Assembly (NCBI RefSeq): GCF_000208865.1
Contig: NC_018398.1
Location: 1,116,001 to 1,180,000, forward strand
DNA from: Neospora caninum Liverpool
Lineage: Eukaryota; Apicomplexa; Conoidasida; Eucoccidiorida; Sarcocystidae
DNA: 64,000 nt
Direction of reading: 5' to 3'
Of the stretch, positions 49,401 through 63,104 are shown one piece after another. Both the position numbers and the translations under genes were made by a program. The stretch's first letter is position 1. Each line of letters begins with the position of its first letter. Under the pieces are notes generated by a model, which did not search any database, was not told the DNA's origin, and saw only the letters and a list, made by a program, of their open reading frames with translations.

Positions 49401-52400
49401 TCGCAGAGGCCGGGGACGACGGCGAGGAAGACAGATGAAAAGAAGACGTGGAGCCGCAAATCGCGGGCGAGAGAGGCGACGAGGAAGACAGCAGCGTGAC
49501 GGCGACCAAATGCAAGTTGCAACTTTGTAAAAGCGATGCCGCCTCGTTCAACAACTGGGCTATCACCGAGCAACAGTGCGCCTCCTTGTTCGCGGCCTGG
49601 CAAGAACAAAAAAATGCTCAGACGTCCAGACACAATGGGTACACAGCCCTTTTTGGCCCCAACGCGTCCTTGGCAAACTTCCCGTCACCGCCTTCTCCCC
49701 TCTGTTCTAAGCATTTGAACACCCGAAAAATTGCATGCACACATGCAGAGAGGCAGACGGAAATAACGACAGAAGGATAAACACGATAGATCGACAGGTA
49801 GATGGAGACAAGGAAGATTGATCGATAAGGATCAACGAATCCATGAAAAAAAATTGTGGAGTCGAAACCGGGTGAACGCAGAAGCGGCTGCCGTGTGTCG
49901 CCTTCGAGGATTGGAAAGAAGCCCTCGCGTTTGTGTTTTTACGTACCGCATTTGCCGGACCGAGATCGAGAATGAAGACTTGAAGGATTTTTCCGTCGAC
50001 CGTTGGCGGCGGAGGCGGCATCGCGCGATGGATGCGCGCGTACTCTGAAAAAGAATAAGGCACCAAGTCTCTGCGGCATTTTTCAGGTTTTCCTCCGAAA
50101 TACACATCCGAGACGCCGCACCCAATGACTACCGCTGATGATCGGCGCGCCTTCGCTTCCGTCCCCTACACTGCCAACCGACCCCGAGCATGCGACTCCG
50201 ACTCTTCCACTCGGTGATTTCTCCCTTCTTTTATGTACCTTTTTTTTGCTCGCACCGATTCCCCCTTCTTGGCCTTCGTGGCCCAATCACGTACCGACGA
50301 GGCGATCGACAAAGTCGTTCTCAAGGCTGTAGATCCCGTCAAACACCATGGCGACTGTCTGCTGAGACCGCGCAATGCGGCCTGTCTCGTCGTTCTCCCC
50401 GCCGCCGAAACAGGTCAGAATGTGACGCAGGCGGCTCTTGCTCGCACGGCCTAGAGCCTCCCAGGCTTCGCCGCCGTCGACATCCACGTCGTCGAATTTG
50501 CCGCCGCTTCTTCCCGCTGAGGGGGGGACGGAAGCGAAGGACGCGACCGCGCAGTCTCCTATCCTGGCCTCGCTCGACGGGCGAGCCGCGCTCGGCACAG
50601 GCGCGGAGACCGGCGAGTACAGGGAGGACAAGGAGTGCGCGAGGAAGGGAGACAGCGCGCGGCGTCCGTCTTCTTTCTTGCCAGCAGAGAGAGAAGATGG
50701 ACAGCACGCGAGGTCCACGCTCGACGACACGCGCCGAAAGAGCGTGGCCGCCAACTCGCGCGGTTCCCGGCGAACTTCTTCGGTCTCGAGGGAACTCGGC
50801 GGCCTCGGCTCCCCCACCTGCAGCGGACAGAGACAAAATTGGGGACGCGGGTCTCTCTCGACGCTTGCAGGGTCCCAGAGCAAAAAGACGCAACACACTG
50901 ACACAGACGCGAACTCTCGGACAAAACAAGCAAAAGCGAGGAAGAACCCGGGAGAGGAAGAGCGCGAAAACGCGAGAAAGCGAAAAATCGAGGTAGAGAA
51001 CCCAGGTAAAGATGGAGAAAAAAGGGAGGGTCGCCTTCGCGGCAAGTGGAGGCGGAAAAACAGGTACGCGGGAAAAGAGAAACCGAAGCGCCGTTCGGAG
51101 ACCACCTTTCTGAGACAGGCGAATGGCCGAGAAAACGTGCCCGACGAATTCTTAACGCCTCGGAGGGGCTTCTTGCGCTTTCGAAAACCGAATTTCTTCG
51201 GTTCCCCCTCGTTCTCGATGGTGCGACGCATCCTTCGGTTCCCCCGCGTTCTCGATGGTGCGACGCATTCTTCGGTTCCATCTCCAATCTCTGGTGTCCC
51301 CCTAGGCGCCCTGTGCACACACGCGGCGTCTGTTGCGTGTTCCTCCTTTTCTCTCGAACCTACCAAGGCGGTGGCTCCACTGGACGCGCCTGGAGTCTTT
51401 TGCTCGCCCAACGCGCCCGCAGAAGACGCACTGAAGGCCTGGGCCGTGGAGCCCTGGCGCGAAGGCGGCGCGGGACTCGCGGCTGCGGAGGTACAGCTGG
51501 CCGCCGGCGCAGGCTTGATTTGGTCCAGCGTTTCGGTCAGGAACTCCTGAGTGAGAACGGCGTGGTGGGTCCATACAGCCAGCAGCGGGTTCGCGCGCTG
51601 TACGTACACCTCGGGGCTGCCCCAGAGGCTCCAGGAGCTGAACGACGAGGCGCATGGCGTCTCCGCCTCGCCCGGAAAGGAACTGAGAAACGCCGCGCCT
51701 GCATAGGCAGCCGGACTGCCGGAAAACCCCGAAACGTGCGCGTGAGCAGGCACTGGAGTTGCCGAGACAAAGGAACCAGGCAGAGCGTGGTCTTCAGCCG
51801 GAGCGAGAGACGAGGACTTGGTCGTCGGCAAAGAGGGCAAAGCAGCCGGAGAGGGCTTCTCTTGGCTCAGCTCATCGAGAAAGCCGTACGGCCCCTCCCA
51901 CACCTCCCCCGCCGTGTGGATGCGCATCTCGTGGAGACCGTGACGCCCGTAGTGGCGGCTGAGGAGGAGACACGCAAGGCAGAGAGGGCCGTCTCGCTAC
52001 GCTCGCTTGTCTGTTCCAAGTCTTCTTCGGTGCCTGCGCGGCCGCCCGCTTTCTCACCTTCGTCGGCAGATTCGCGCCCCGCGCCTCCTCCCTCCTTCGC
52101 GGTTTCCCGGGCGCCTTCACATGGAACTCGGTTGTCCCCCGGCCGCAAACACACGTGGTTTCTCCAGGGTGTCTGCTCCCCTCTCTCGTGGGGAACAGCG
52201 CCGCCAATCCATCGCCTCCAGCCCTCTTCCCCGTTTTCTTCCTTTCCGCCCGTTTCTCCCTCGTCTCCGTTCTCTTTTCCTTTTTTCCCCTTGTCCTCCC
52301 TTCTCCTTCGCTGCTCCAGTCTCCCTCAACAACGTTCCCCGTCCCCCCTCTCCCTCCTCACTCGAGTGTCTTTTCTCTTCCCTCTGGATCTCTCTTCCGC

Positions 52401-55400
52401 AAGAGCTTCGCCCGTCTCCCCAGAACCCCCCCCCCCCACCGTGGGGCGTCCATTGGCTTCTTTTGCCCCAAGCGCGGCCTTAACGATGTTTTCTGCCAAT
52501 ACGGTCGATCTGGGCTCCCCGGTCGTCCAACGCCTTCTCTCATCCCGTCGTCCAGAAACTCGCCACTCCCCAGACCACCGCGTACCACGCCCACCCCGCC
52601 CTGTGCGTCGCGTACCTGATGTAAAGCTGGAGAGCGCACCGCTTAAGTTCGTCGTTCGGATGCAAAAACAGGCACATGAGGACGTTGTCAGGACAGCCTT
52701 CGAAGTCCCACAGAAGCTCGTCCAAACTTCCAAAGAAGCAGCCGCCCCCCGCCACTGGGCTCGCTCCAGTCCCCGAGAACAGCAGTTGCGCCCCGCCGGC
52801 CGTCGGAGTCGCCGCCACCGGGTGTCTCGCAGGCAGCAGCACGGGCGAAGAAGGCGAGCTCAAATTGACGACCGCCGCCGTCGCCGCAGCCGCAGCCGCA
52901 GCCGCCGCCGCGAGCCGACTCCGGCAGGCGCCCACGGCGTTGAGGCTCGAGCACGCGGGCCCCGAAGGCCCGCCAGGGCCCGGCCCCGCACCGGCCCCAG
53001 TCCCCGCACCCGCGCCCGCACCGGCTCCAGGCCCCGCCGCGTTCGCGGCGACGGCGGCGGCGCTGGCGGCTGCGGCGGCGGCTGCGGCGGCCGAGGCGGC
53101 GACTGCAGCGGCTGCGGCTGCGGCGGCGGCTGACGAGGACGGCTCGGGGAGCGCGGACGTGGGACTCGTGACGAGTCGCGTCGAGTTCGCCAGGTAAGAG
53201 ATGCGCTGGACCACGTGTCGGACTTGCTCCTCGAGAGGTTTCCGTCGCTTGATCAGCATCAGTTGGCGAGCAGGCAGAGACACCGCCGAGTACTCTGGCG
53301 AGCCGCCGCCGAGAGTGGAGAGACGCTGGAGACAGTCGTGGAGGTGCGGCAGCGACTCCATGAAGTGGGAATACGAACGCATGTAGCGCTGGAGGAAGAC
53401 TGGCGATTGCCACACTGCAGCGACACACAGTGGACAGCCGGAAACGACACGGGCTATGTGTGTGTTCCCGGGGGGTGTAAAAAACCACGGGCCATGTGGG
53501 ACGAAAGCGCCCCAGTGGGGAAACGCATCTCTCGGGAAAGAGTGAGTCCTGTTTCCGCGCCTTGCGTCGGCTAGCAGCTAGTTTTGAGGGGCGATCTCCC
53601 GGCGTCGGTGTTCGGCTCTTCTAGGCGTCCGCGCCAGCATTCTGAAAACGCCCAGTCCCCGCTCTCTCACCTGGGCATTTGCGGATGAACTCAAAGAGGC
53701 GAGCCAGCAGCCGATTCTTCCGTTTCAGCGCCTGATGACTTCTTTGCAGAGACGCCAGCGCCGCGGAGTCGACCTCGGTCCTCTTCATCGAAATACTCTT
53801 TGCTGCGCCCTCCCGACTGTCTTCAAAAAGCTCTTCCACCTGCAAGTTCAAACGTGCAGCGCGCAGTCGGGCCGCGCTTCTCCAAATCCTGTCTGTAAAC
53901 TCCTCTCCAAAAAAGCGATGCATAAACCAGTCCCGCAGAAAAACCTAGACGTCTCCCCATCTAAACATGCATATACTTTCTCTAATACATGCATGCAGTG
54001 CCTTTTTGCCTGCTCACCTCGAGATACTTTTCCAAGAGCCTGGCGATGTCTTCAGCGGCAGCCATGATCAGGCCCCGTTCGTACTTTGTGAGGCACTCAA
54101 AGAGCGGCTGCAGCTGCGCCCGGCTCACGCAGACGCCCACGTACTCGCCCGCGTGGTCGGCCGGCGGACTGTGAGGCGTTTCGGCGCCACGCGCCTCTGG
54201 AAGGCCCGACGTCTCCGTGGCGTGGGGTGCCGAGACGCCGCCAGCTTGGAGGGCGAGTTGCGTCTCGACCGCCGCGAAGCACTCGTCGACCGGGAGCTCG
54301 AGAGCGAACGGCGGAAAAGAAAAGAGGAACGGCGGCAGGTGGGACGCGAGCGAGAGCGATCTCGCCTTCGAGGCCTTTGTCTTTGGCCGCCCGCTCTTGG
54401 CGCTGTCTTCTTTCGGCCGCGCTTCCCCGTCGGGAGTCCCGGGCGTCGTGTCTTGTTCTTCCAGTTTCGACTGCCGCCCAGCCCGCGGAGCCTGCCCAGA
54501 CTTGCCTTCTTGGCATGTCTGCCCGAGAGGCCCGAGAGACAGTGCTGACGCAGCGCGGTGCGCGCGACGCGCCTGCGGCGAGGACCGGCTCGGCGACGAG
54601 TGACGGCTCGGAGTCTCCTCATCGAGTCCGAACGCCGCCACCGCGCGCGCCTCGGCGTCCGCCAGGATGCTGCGCAGGCGCGTCGTCAGAAGCTCTGGAA
54701 GCTGGGAGTCTGAGAGAAAGCGACGAGGAGAAAAGCGAGGAAAAAGGGTGAAAAAGCAAGGAAAGAACGAGGAGAAAAAGGAAGGCGGGAAGTGAGGTCG
54801 CGAGAACACGACAGACCAACGAAAAGAAAAACAACAAGCGCGAGACACAGAGTAAGCACCAGTGGACATATCGAAACTCGGAAACAAAGACTCGACATAT
54901 ACATGCGGGACTACATGCACTCAAAGGCCACAGACAAAGTGACGCAGATACGGCCATATATATATATATATAGCTTCATTCCCGTCTCAGTGTCTCGTTC
55001 TCTATCTCTGTCGACGCGAATGTCCGTGGCAGAAGAGTCACCGCGGTCCGCATTTAAGCGTTTCGCTGGGGTAGGCGCCGACGGAGATGCGGTCTGGAGC
55101 CCGACGCAGCCTGCAGAGACACCTGTGGCGGCTACCGCGCACTGGTTTTTGGGACTCACCGATGACAGCGAGAACCTCTTTGACTTCAGAGATGGGGAGC
55201 ATCGGGTTGAGGATGCATTCGAAGAAGCACGCGACAGCCTGGTCCTCGTCTTCTTGTCGAATTTGGTAGCCGTCGAGCGCGTTCACGAGCTGCTCGCGAC
55301 TGGCGCGATACGCCGGCAGCGGGTTAAGCATGCGTTGTCTCCTCTGGTGTTCTTCGCGCTGTTGGGCGAGTTTCAGTCGCTTCCCGCGCGTCTGCGCATT

Positions 55401-58400
55401 CTCCTCGCAGGACGAAACCGCCGACGACGGAAAGCCGCCTCGGAAAGGCGTTGCCTTCGGCACCGTCACCCCCGGCGGCAGCTCCAGCGTCGCCAGCAAA
55501 TCCCCTGCTTGAAAGACGGCGCCTTCCGACTGCGTGACGGCAACAGAGAAACGAGAGTCCACTCGAAGGAGAGAGAGGAAAACGAAGAAAGAGGAAAAGG
55601 ACAACAAAGGACGGCAAGCAAAGACACGCCGAGCGGCACGTGGGTTCTAACCCTCGAAGCACACCGCAGGCTCCTTCCTCTTTATAGAGATGGAGGCCGC
55701 ACAGTGGTTTGCAGGGAGAGGGGAAGGACGGCGAGAAAGACACCGGCGAGGACAGGAAAGGAAAAGAGAGGAAGGAAAGATGGAAAGAGAGGAGACGCCA
55801 TCAGCGGGTGGGGAACCGAGCCAGGTTACACGCGTTTTCTTTGAGCAGAACCTTTCAACGTTGTGGAAAAGACGAAGAGAACCACAAACGACCGTGAGAC
55901 ATTCGAACGAGACAAGACCGGGTCTGTTGCCTTTTATAAAGTGTCTCGTCGCGGCGAACAGAGCGAAACCCCAGCCGAAGGCAGTCAAAAAGCCTTCCGG
56001 TGCGTGCATGGGAACAGCGCTGAGCGTGTCTCTCTCTTCGCGCCTCTCAAGGAGAGACCCTAAATAACCGTCGACGCCAGCCGCAGGGAACGGAAAACGT
56101 ACCATTGCATGCATCAGCTTGCCGCTCGCCTCGACGTGGAGTTGCATGTACATCTTCATGATTTCAATTTCCGCGTACGACTGACCCTTCACGACGTTTT
56201 GCTCGTTGGCGACTAGCCACCTGACGAGTTTCCCGCTCACCGGAGGGCGGACCTAAAAGGTGAAGAACCGCCGCAGTGTCGGATCGCCAGAATCGAGACA
56301 AATCCCCTTTGTATTGTAAAACTTCACCTTTCTAGGGAACCGAACTCGGTTCACTTTCTCCATTTCTCCCGGTCCAGTTACGAACGCCGGGTCTCTGTGG
56401 CTTTCACGCCTCCGTTTCTCCTCGGTCCTCGGTGTCGAAGACCCGTTTACGGTCTAAAGGAGAGCGACGGCACCAGAGGCGCCGAAGCGAAATGACCAGG
56501 AATTCCACTCTCTTCTCTCTGTTCGCCTTTCGCATCTCCTTCAGCTGCCAGAGTCCTGCTTTTACGCCTTCCTCCACGCCCGAGAGTGTGGGCGTTGCAG
56601 CTGCCGCGCTACCGTCAGGGAAATCCGTGAGAGGCTGCATTCGAAGCCCCATCACATCCGCTCGTGCTCTGTTCCTCTCTCTATCCCTCTTCCTTCCTAT
56701 CTCTCTATCTCTTCCTTCCTCTCCCTCTATCTCTTCCTTCCTTTCCCTCTCTTCCATCCTTCCTCTCTCCCTCTCTCTCTTCCTTCCTTTCTCTCTCGCT
56801 TTGCCTCTCTTTGGGCACCCCTGAGGCGCTCCCTGCGCGGCGTCTCTTTTCTTTCCCTTTTTTTTTACCTGCGTGGGATCACTCTCCGTTGTGAAGGTGT
56901 ACGTGGTGCCGTCGAAACTGACGCGGAGACCCGTGCTGTCTTCCTTGTAGTAAACTTTTCTGCTTTTCCCGTCGATGCCGCCCCGCACGAGGAACCCGCC
57001 GTCGCGTTGTTCAGCGCCGGGACCGCCTGCGCCCGCCGAGGTGATTCGGCGAATGTGCACGGTCGTGCTGCTGTCGTTCAGAGCCACGCACACCGTGTTC
57101 TGGCCGCCGTACGTACACTGCAGGGTGAACTTGGTGGATCGGTACACCAGGCAACTCTCATAGGAGACGGAGATCGACGGCGGCAGCTGTCCCTGCTCAA
57201 CCTGTGGAAAAAGGAAGGCGACAACGGGGCGAAAAGCGTGCGGCGCCGCAGACAAGGCGAAAGCGAGAACAGAACTAGAAACCCGGGAGTTTCACGCGGA
57301 TGTACGACGGAGGAGAAAGCCGGCCGGGAAAAACAAGACAGAACGGCACGGAGAGGCCGCTCGAGACCGACGCCTCCAGACACCAAACACGCAGGAGGAA
57401 AGAACCTAACGGGGCACACACAGACGGGCTGGGGAATCGAGACCGAAACGGAGAGGCCGGACGCGACAGCGAAAAGGCGAGAAAAAAGGGAACACGAAAA
57501 GGAGGCGTCGCGGGGGGTGGAGGACACGAGCCCCGCCTCAACGAGCGGGCGTGTGAAGACGCGTCGGGAAAACACAGGTACCAGGGGCTGTATGTGTTTC
57601 CACGCACAAAGGCAGGCCAGCGCGTCTCTGCATTTCGCGTAGGAAGGTGTACCGATTTGTGCTATACAAAAGAAAATCGAGGCGCGGACGATTCAGAGGA
57701 AAGAGTCGCTGCTTCGGCAGAGAGCGAGGTCGAGCAGGCACAGACAAGACTGTCGGCCGTTCGCCTTACCCGTTTCACGAAGGCTTCTTCGGACTCTCGA
57801 AAGTGCGTGTAGGACTCAAAGACGGCAGCGAGGAGGACGCCCAGCAGCAAAACCGGCGAAACGTCGTTGCTCTCGCTGGAGAAATTGACTTTCTCTTCCA
57901 GCCAGGTCGTGTGCGTCGCGTTTGCGCTGAAACGAACGGGAATCTTTCGGCGCGAGTGCATGCAAAACGCTCTCCCAAAAAGACGGGACACTGTGCCGCA
58001 AAACGAACCCGGAAAACCTTTCTGGGGCGCCGGAAGTCCACACAACCACAAGCACTTGCGTGCGCACACGCGCACACTCGCGTAAACAGATCTCCCTCCA
58101 CGGCCGTCCGGAGAAAACGAAGTCGCCCAGAAAAGCAACACGTGCGGCAAACTGCAGCTATCGAGACGCGTTTGTATAGAGATAGATAGGGATATATGGA
58201 TATACACGTAGGTGGGGTACCAGATGGACACACGCGAAGATCCATGCACGTGGACGAGGCAGTGGATGCATCTACATGTAAGAGCTACAACTGCGGGAGT
58301 GCGTGTCGCAAAAATGTCGGATCGCCGGAATCGAGACAAAACCCATTTTTTTACTAAATTAAAATTCACCTCTTCTAGGGAATCTAAATCTGTACGGTTC

Positions 58401-61400
58401 TACCTTTTCTCCCCCCGTTCTCGATGTACGCATGAACGCGAGCGTGCATTTGTGTGTGTAAATGCACATGCACGTCAAAAAGAAAAACAGAAGGGGGAGA
58501 CGCGTGTCTTACACAAAGTCGGGGTGCTCGAGAATCTTGATGAGGGCTTCGACGTTCGTTCTCAGTTCCCCACGAATTGTCATGTCCTTGAGCGCCAGCA
58601 CCATGTGTTTGACAGCTTCTCGTCGATCCTGAGATGATATCGACACCGTGTCACGTCGCTGTTCAGCTCTCGCGAGAGAGACCGCCTCGAGATGAGCGCC
58701 CCGTCCTTCTGTTTCCTTCCTGCCCCAAACAGTTTCCCACTTCCCGTCTTCTCCCTCTGTCTTCTCTTTTGCACACTCGCGCTCCGTCAGCCCCCCTCTC
58801 GCTAGTCGATTCCAGGCCCCACGCACATGTGCGCACCTCTACGTTCACCTGATGCCGCCGCCAACGCCGCTTCCTCTGTGTTTCCTCGACCCCTGCCGTC
58901 GACATTTCTCTTTTCTTCGCCCTCCTTTCTTTCGCTCTCGCCTCCCCTCTTTGCTCGATCTTCGTCGCTCCCCCCTCGTCTGCCCGCGTCGCTTGTCGCC
59001 GCGCGCAAGTCTCCTACCTTTCCGTGGGCGAACAGGTGCCCGAACTGGGCGTCGTTGAACGCGTGAATGTTCCCCTGAGCGGAAAGGACGCGCAGGACCG
59101 GGAGCCAAACGAGTCTCGCAAAGAAGCAACGAAAAAAGCTCAAAGGAGAGGCGTCCGTCGGCGCTCAGGCGTGAGAACCACTTTGTCACTTTCTGCTTGC
59201 GAGGGTGAAACAGGAAAGGCAGAGAGTCTCCCTCCACAGTCAGGCTCGAGGCGAGACAAACCATGAAGACTCGCGTCCTGCGGAGACTGCGGCCACCCCC
59301 CGCTCCCTGGCGACGAAAATCCCTTCGGTTTCCTCACCTTGCTGCCGATTGAGAAATAGCCCCAGACGAACCGCGACGGGCGGAAAGTCAGCTCGTGCAC
59401 GAGGCCGACTGTGGGCCGAAAGGACTGAATGCACACCGGCAAGGAGAGGGAAACGAAAAGAGTCAAGCGCCTCGCCTCCTCCAAAACGCTGCGCAAACCC
59501 CGATGCTACGGACCGAGCGTCACGCTCGCCCCCGCCCTGTCTACATATGTACACTAGACACAAAGATACGTCGGTAGAAACACCGAGAGAAACACAGACA
59601 GACAGAGATAGGGGTACATGTGTATGGAGCCGTAGACACATGCCGACTCCACAGAGAAGCACGAGAGACAGAGTGGAGAGGGCCGAGCTCTGTGGAGAGC
59701 GCTTGCTCACCTCTTCCGCATGTTCCGCCGTTATGCGCGCTGCGATGATGTGCTTCCTAACCGGTTTGTTGCTGGCCGCCGTGTCCAAATACGCTTTGAT
59801 ATCGGGAATGTCGTCGATCAGAATGCCCATCGCAACCTGATACCGCACGCGAGAGACAGCAGCGAAGACCATATTACACAGCCACTCGCAACGCGTCCTC
59901 CCCCCACATCCAACGGGCACACACACACAGGGAAGAGAAAGAAATTACACCTGCATCAATATATAAGTATAGAGAGAGACAGACGTGTATATGCATTAAC
60001 AGACCCTCGCGGAATATATGCATCCATCTATATCAATCTACCGGACACGCATAGCTGCATGTAGCGGAATAACGGTACACTGTGTCGCATACAAATATCC
60101 ATCGGCATATAAGTATATATATATATATATATGCGTGTTTGTATGCGTGTATATGGGTGTTTGCATTTGCATAGGTGGGTCTCTATGTGTCCAGTGGGGG
60201 AATAGCATCGATGGGCTACAGAGCGGTATTGCTGACCCGTCGATCCCGAGAGAAGGCCTGCGCGTACCTGAAGCTGCGCCGCAGGAAGGTTGAAGTCCCC
60301 GACGCACTCTGTGACGACGTGTTCGACTTGGAGGCGCGCGTTGACTTCCAGGAAGGCAAATTGATGGGTGTTTGGGTCGTACAAAAACTCGCAAGTTCCT
60401 GCATTCTCATACCCAACCTGCGACAAAACACGACAGACCTACGCGTGCATGTGCACGCACTCGTGCCCACATGCCCTATTCCAGTAGACGCCTACACAAA
60501 TACATCCAAGTACGCCTATACATGTATAAGTGTAACTAACTATTCATGCACAAACACATGTCTATATATATATATATATATATATGCGTGTATATGTATT
60601 TACAGAGGTGTATTTATAGAGATGTATATATATAGATGTATTTATATAGACACAAAAGAGTACTTGGTGTTTTCTCTGTGAGTGGCATCCTATTTCTATA
60701 GACAGTAGATAGGCTTTCAAGAGTCTTCATTACAAGATATGTGGGTTATACTAAGTCTACGCACGACAAAGGTGACTGTCGCTTTTTTCTACACTCACCG
60801 CCATGGCCATCCGACAGGCAGCGTCTTCCATTTGGCGCACGACCGCCGGGGGCGCTGCGACGACCGGGCCTTCTTCGATGATTTTTTGGCAGCGTCTTTG
60901 AATCGAGCAATCGCGACTTCCGAGCGAGACGCACCGCCCCGACTTGTCAGCCAGCAGCTGGACTTCTAGGTGTCTGTACAGACAAGGAAGCACTTCCGCG
61001 GCGACAGGTGGGCTGTCGGAACCTGCCATGGTTTTTGTCCAACTCTCAGCGATGCGCAGCTTCCACGTTGTGCATCTCCCACAGGCTCTTGCGCCAAAGT
61101 GAAAATTCGCGGCACGGGAGGAGGGCGCGAGCCGAGCAACAAACGAGAACGGGCGAAGTTGACCGAGACGATTTGCCAGGGAAAAGGAAGAGAAGAGCGG
61201 AACGGTCGAACAAAGGGAAGCACGTCCCCGAAGACACGCCTCGACGGAGCTCGCAGAGAAGGCGAAACCATGACGTCCGAGAGTGGAAACGCGAGATGCC
61301 AGTCAGGGACGAGGGAAAGACCGTTTCGACATTCCGGCGAAACACGACCCGCGAACGCACCTGCATTCGGAAACCATGCGCATGACGAACACGGGAGAGC

Positions 61401-62328
61401 CTTTGACTTCGTTGACAACTTGGCGATACGCGTCCGCTACCTCTTCGGGGCCTGCGACTCGGCGAATGCCTTTTCCGCCGCCTCCTTCGCTCGCTTTGAT
61501 CATCACGGGATATCCAATTTTCGCGCAGCAATCCAAAACCTGGACGCCGAAAACAGACAGAATCCAAAAGCGGGTAAAACCTTTCAAGGTGCGGGCAGAG
61601 AGACACACGACTCTGCGCTTGCACGTCGCCACTAGACCCCCACAAAGTACCTTTCGGAGGACGACACACTGAAAAAACACTGCCTAGGCAACGTCCGCGG
61701 GACTGCACGGACGGCTCTCGATCCGGGCTACGCATGCGGACGCACTGGGTGGCGGCGCCCCAGACCAAAACGGTGGAGGACTGAGCTCTGGGCGCCCGAT
61801 GGCCACGCCGACGTGTGCACGCAGTTCACCCCAAAAGACGCAGAGCCACGCAGAGACGACAGAAGCCGAGAGAAACGAAACGCGACGTCAATCGAGACGG
61901 GGAGCGGAACCAAACGCGGCGGACTCTCGGGCGTCGCCACTTTCACGATCACTTGGCTGCTGGGTCTCAGGAAAAACGTGTGGAGAGAAGAGACGCTGTT
62001 GTGCCTACATCTTTGGCCGACTGAACGCATGCCGCCTCGAGCGTCTGCTGTGACAGGCCTTTGGTCGGATCCACTTGCGAGAGATCCACGGTGACGTCCA
62101 TGCCTGTGGGAGAGTTTTTGTTTCGCATGCAAAACAGCCGAAAAGGTAGACAGGGGACACGCACTGGATCGGCTTCGAAACGCAGACGCGGACTCCGCCT
62201 CACGTGAGCTCGTTAAAGGAAAAAAAATCCCCGACCCCCACGCTAGCGGTCGACGACGCCGGACACATCCAAAAATAAAGTCCTCACACGCGCATATAGA
62301 CAGAGATATATAGTCACCAACGATTCCA

Positions 62329-62362
<34 letters not shown>

Positions 62363-63104
62363 AATGTGTGTCGGTTTCTGCATGATTCATTCACGCTTGC
62401 ACAAGTACAGGTAAGCATGTCGTGACGCGAGAGATTTTTGTCGTAGCGTGGAACGATTTGTAGTCATGACTACACATTCGTATACCTGCCGCTTTCTATC
62501 GTGTTCTGAAGATGCACATCTGTGTACACCAATACAGACAGCTGCGTGAAACGCGCGATCGTGAAGGATGTTGCGCCGATGTTGTCGACCGGACACGTTT
62601 GCTCTTACCTGACCACGGCACGCATGGAACGTTGACCGACTGCGCGATGATGGCGGACCCGATCTTGTCTCCCAGCGCCAGCATTGCTTGGGGACTGGGT
62701 CCAATCCAAATGGTTTTTCGCTTCAGAGTCCGCAGAATCGCCGGCAACCGATGATTCTCCGATGCATGCCCCCAGCCGGGCCAGACGGCGTCGCACTCGT
62801 AGGTCTCGGCAGTCTGCGCGCGGCACACCAGACAACGCCATGCGATGTGAGCCGTCGACCGTCGGGCCACGAGCCCGACAGGCTACCATCCTGCTGTACC
62901 CCAAGTTGAAAAGCATCGTGTCTAGGCCCCGGTGACACGGCACACTTCTCGAATATGCAAGCAAGGCGTATCCGTATCGATAGAGCACATAGCTGCCACC
63001 AGCATCCACCCACTCATGCCCGTGTGTACACACACACACACACATTTGGACGCACGTGGATTCACACCTGCAGATTCCACGTCGACATGCCTCGAGGCAT
63101 GCTC

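Larger units (their letters stand above)
47337..54709 (-). other. ACC exons 16-23: expanded central region, leading into carboxyltransferase
   Basis: Exons 54709-54018, 53839-53671, 53414-52616, 51958-51364, 50817-50295, 50044-49947, 49596-48111 and 47716-47337. Recognisable central blocks include [34 protein letters not shown] and [11 protein letters not shown]. The last exon starts the carboxyltransferase N-lobe ([13 protein letters not shown], then VFIYDF). Long Ser/Pro/Ala/Gly-rich inserts sit in exons 16, 18, 20 and 22. They roughly double the region compared with yeast. Confidence 0.88.
55160..57926 (-). other. ACC exons 12-15: linker and biotin carrier domain
   Basis: Exons 57926-57770, 57201-56869, 56252-56103 and 55529-55160. 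The first two are the domain connecting carboxylase and carrier ([10 protein letters not shown] and [13 protein letters not shown]). The third carries the biotin site [13 protein letters not shown], with the acceptor lysine in E-I-M-K-M, after [11 protein letters not shown]. The fourth holds the carrier's closing hairpin ([12 protein letters not shown]) and enters the central region. Confidence 0.93.

Noticed and set aside
51046..53133. 695-codon plus-strand ORF
   Set aside because: It is antisense to ACC exons 18-20, whose minus-strand frames carry conserved ACC sequence. It stays open because of GC-rich and Ala/Gly codon composition, and part of it is a CGCCGC-type Arg run.
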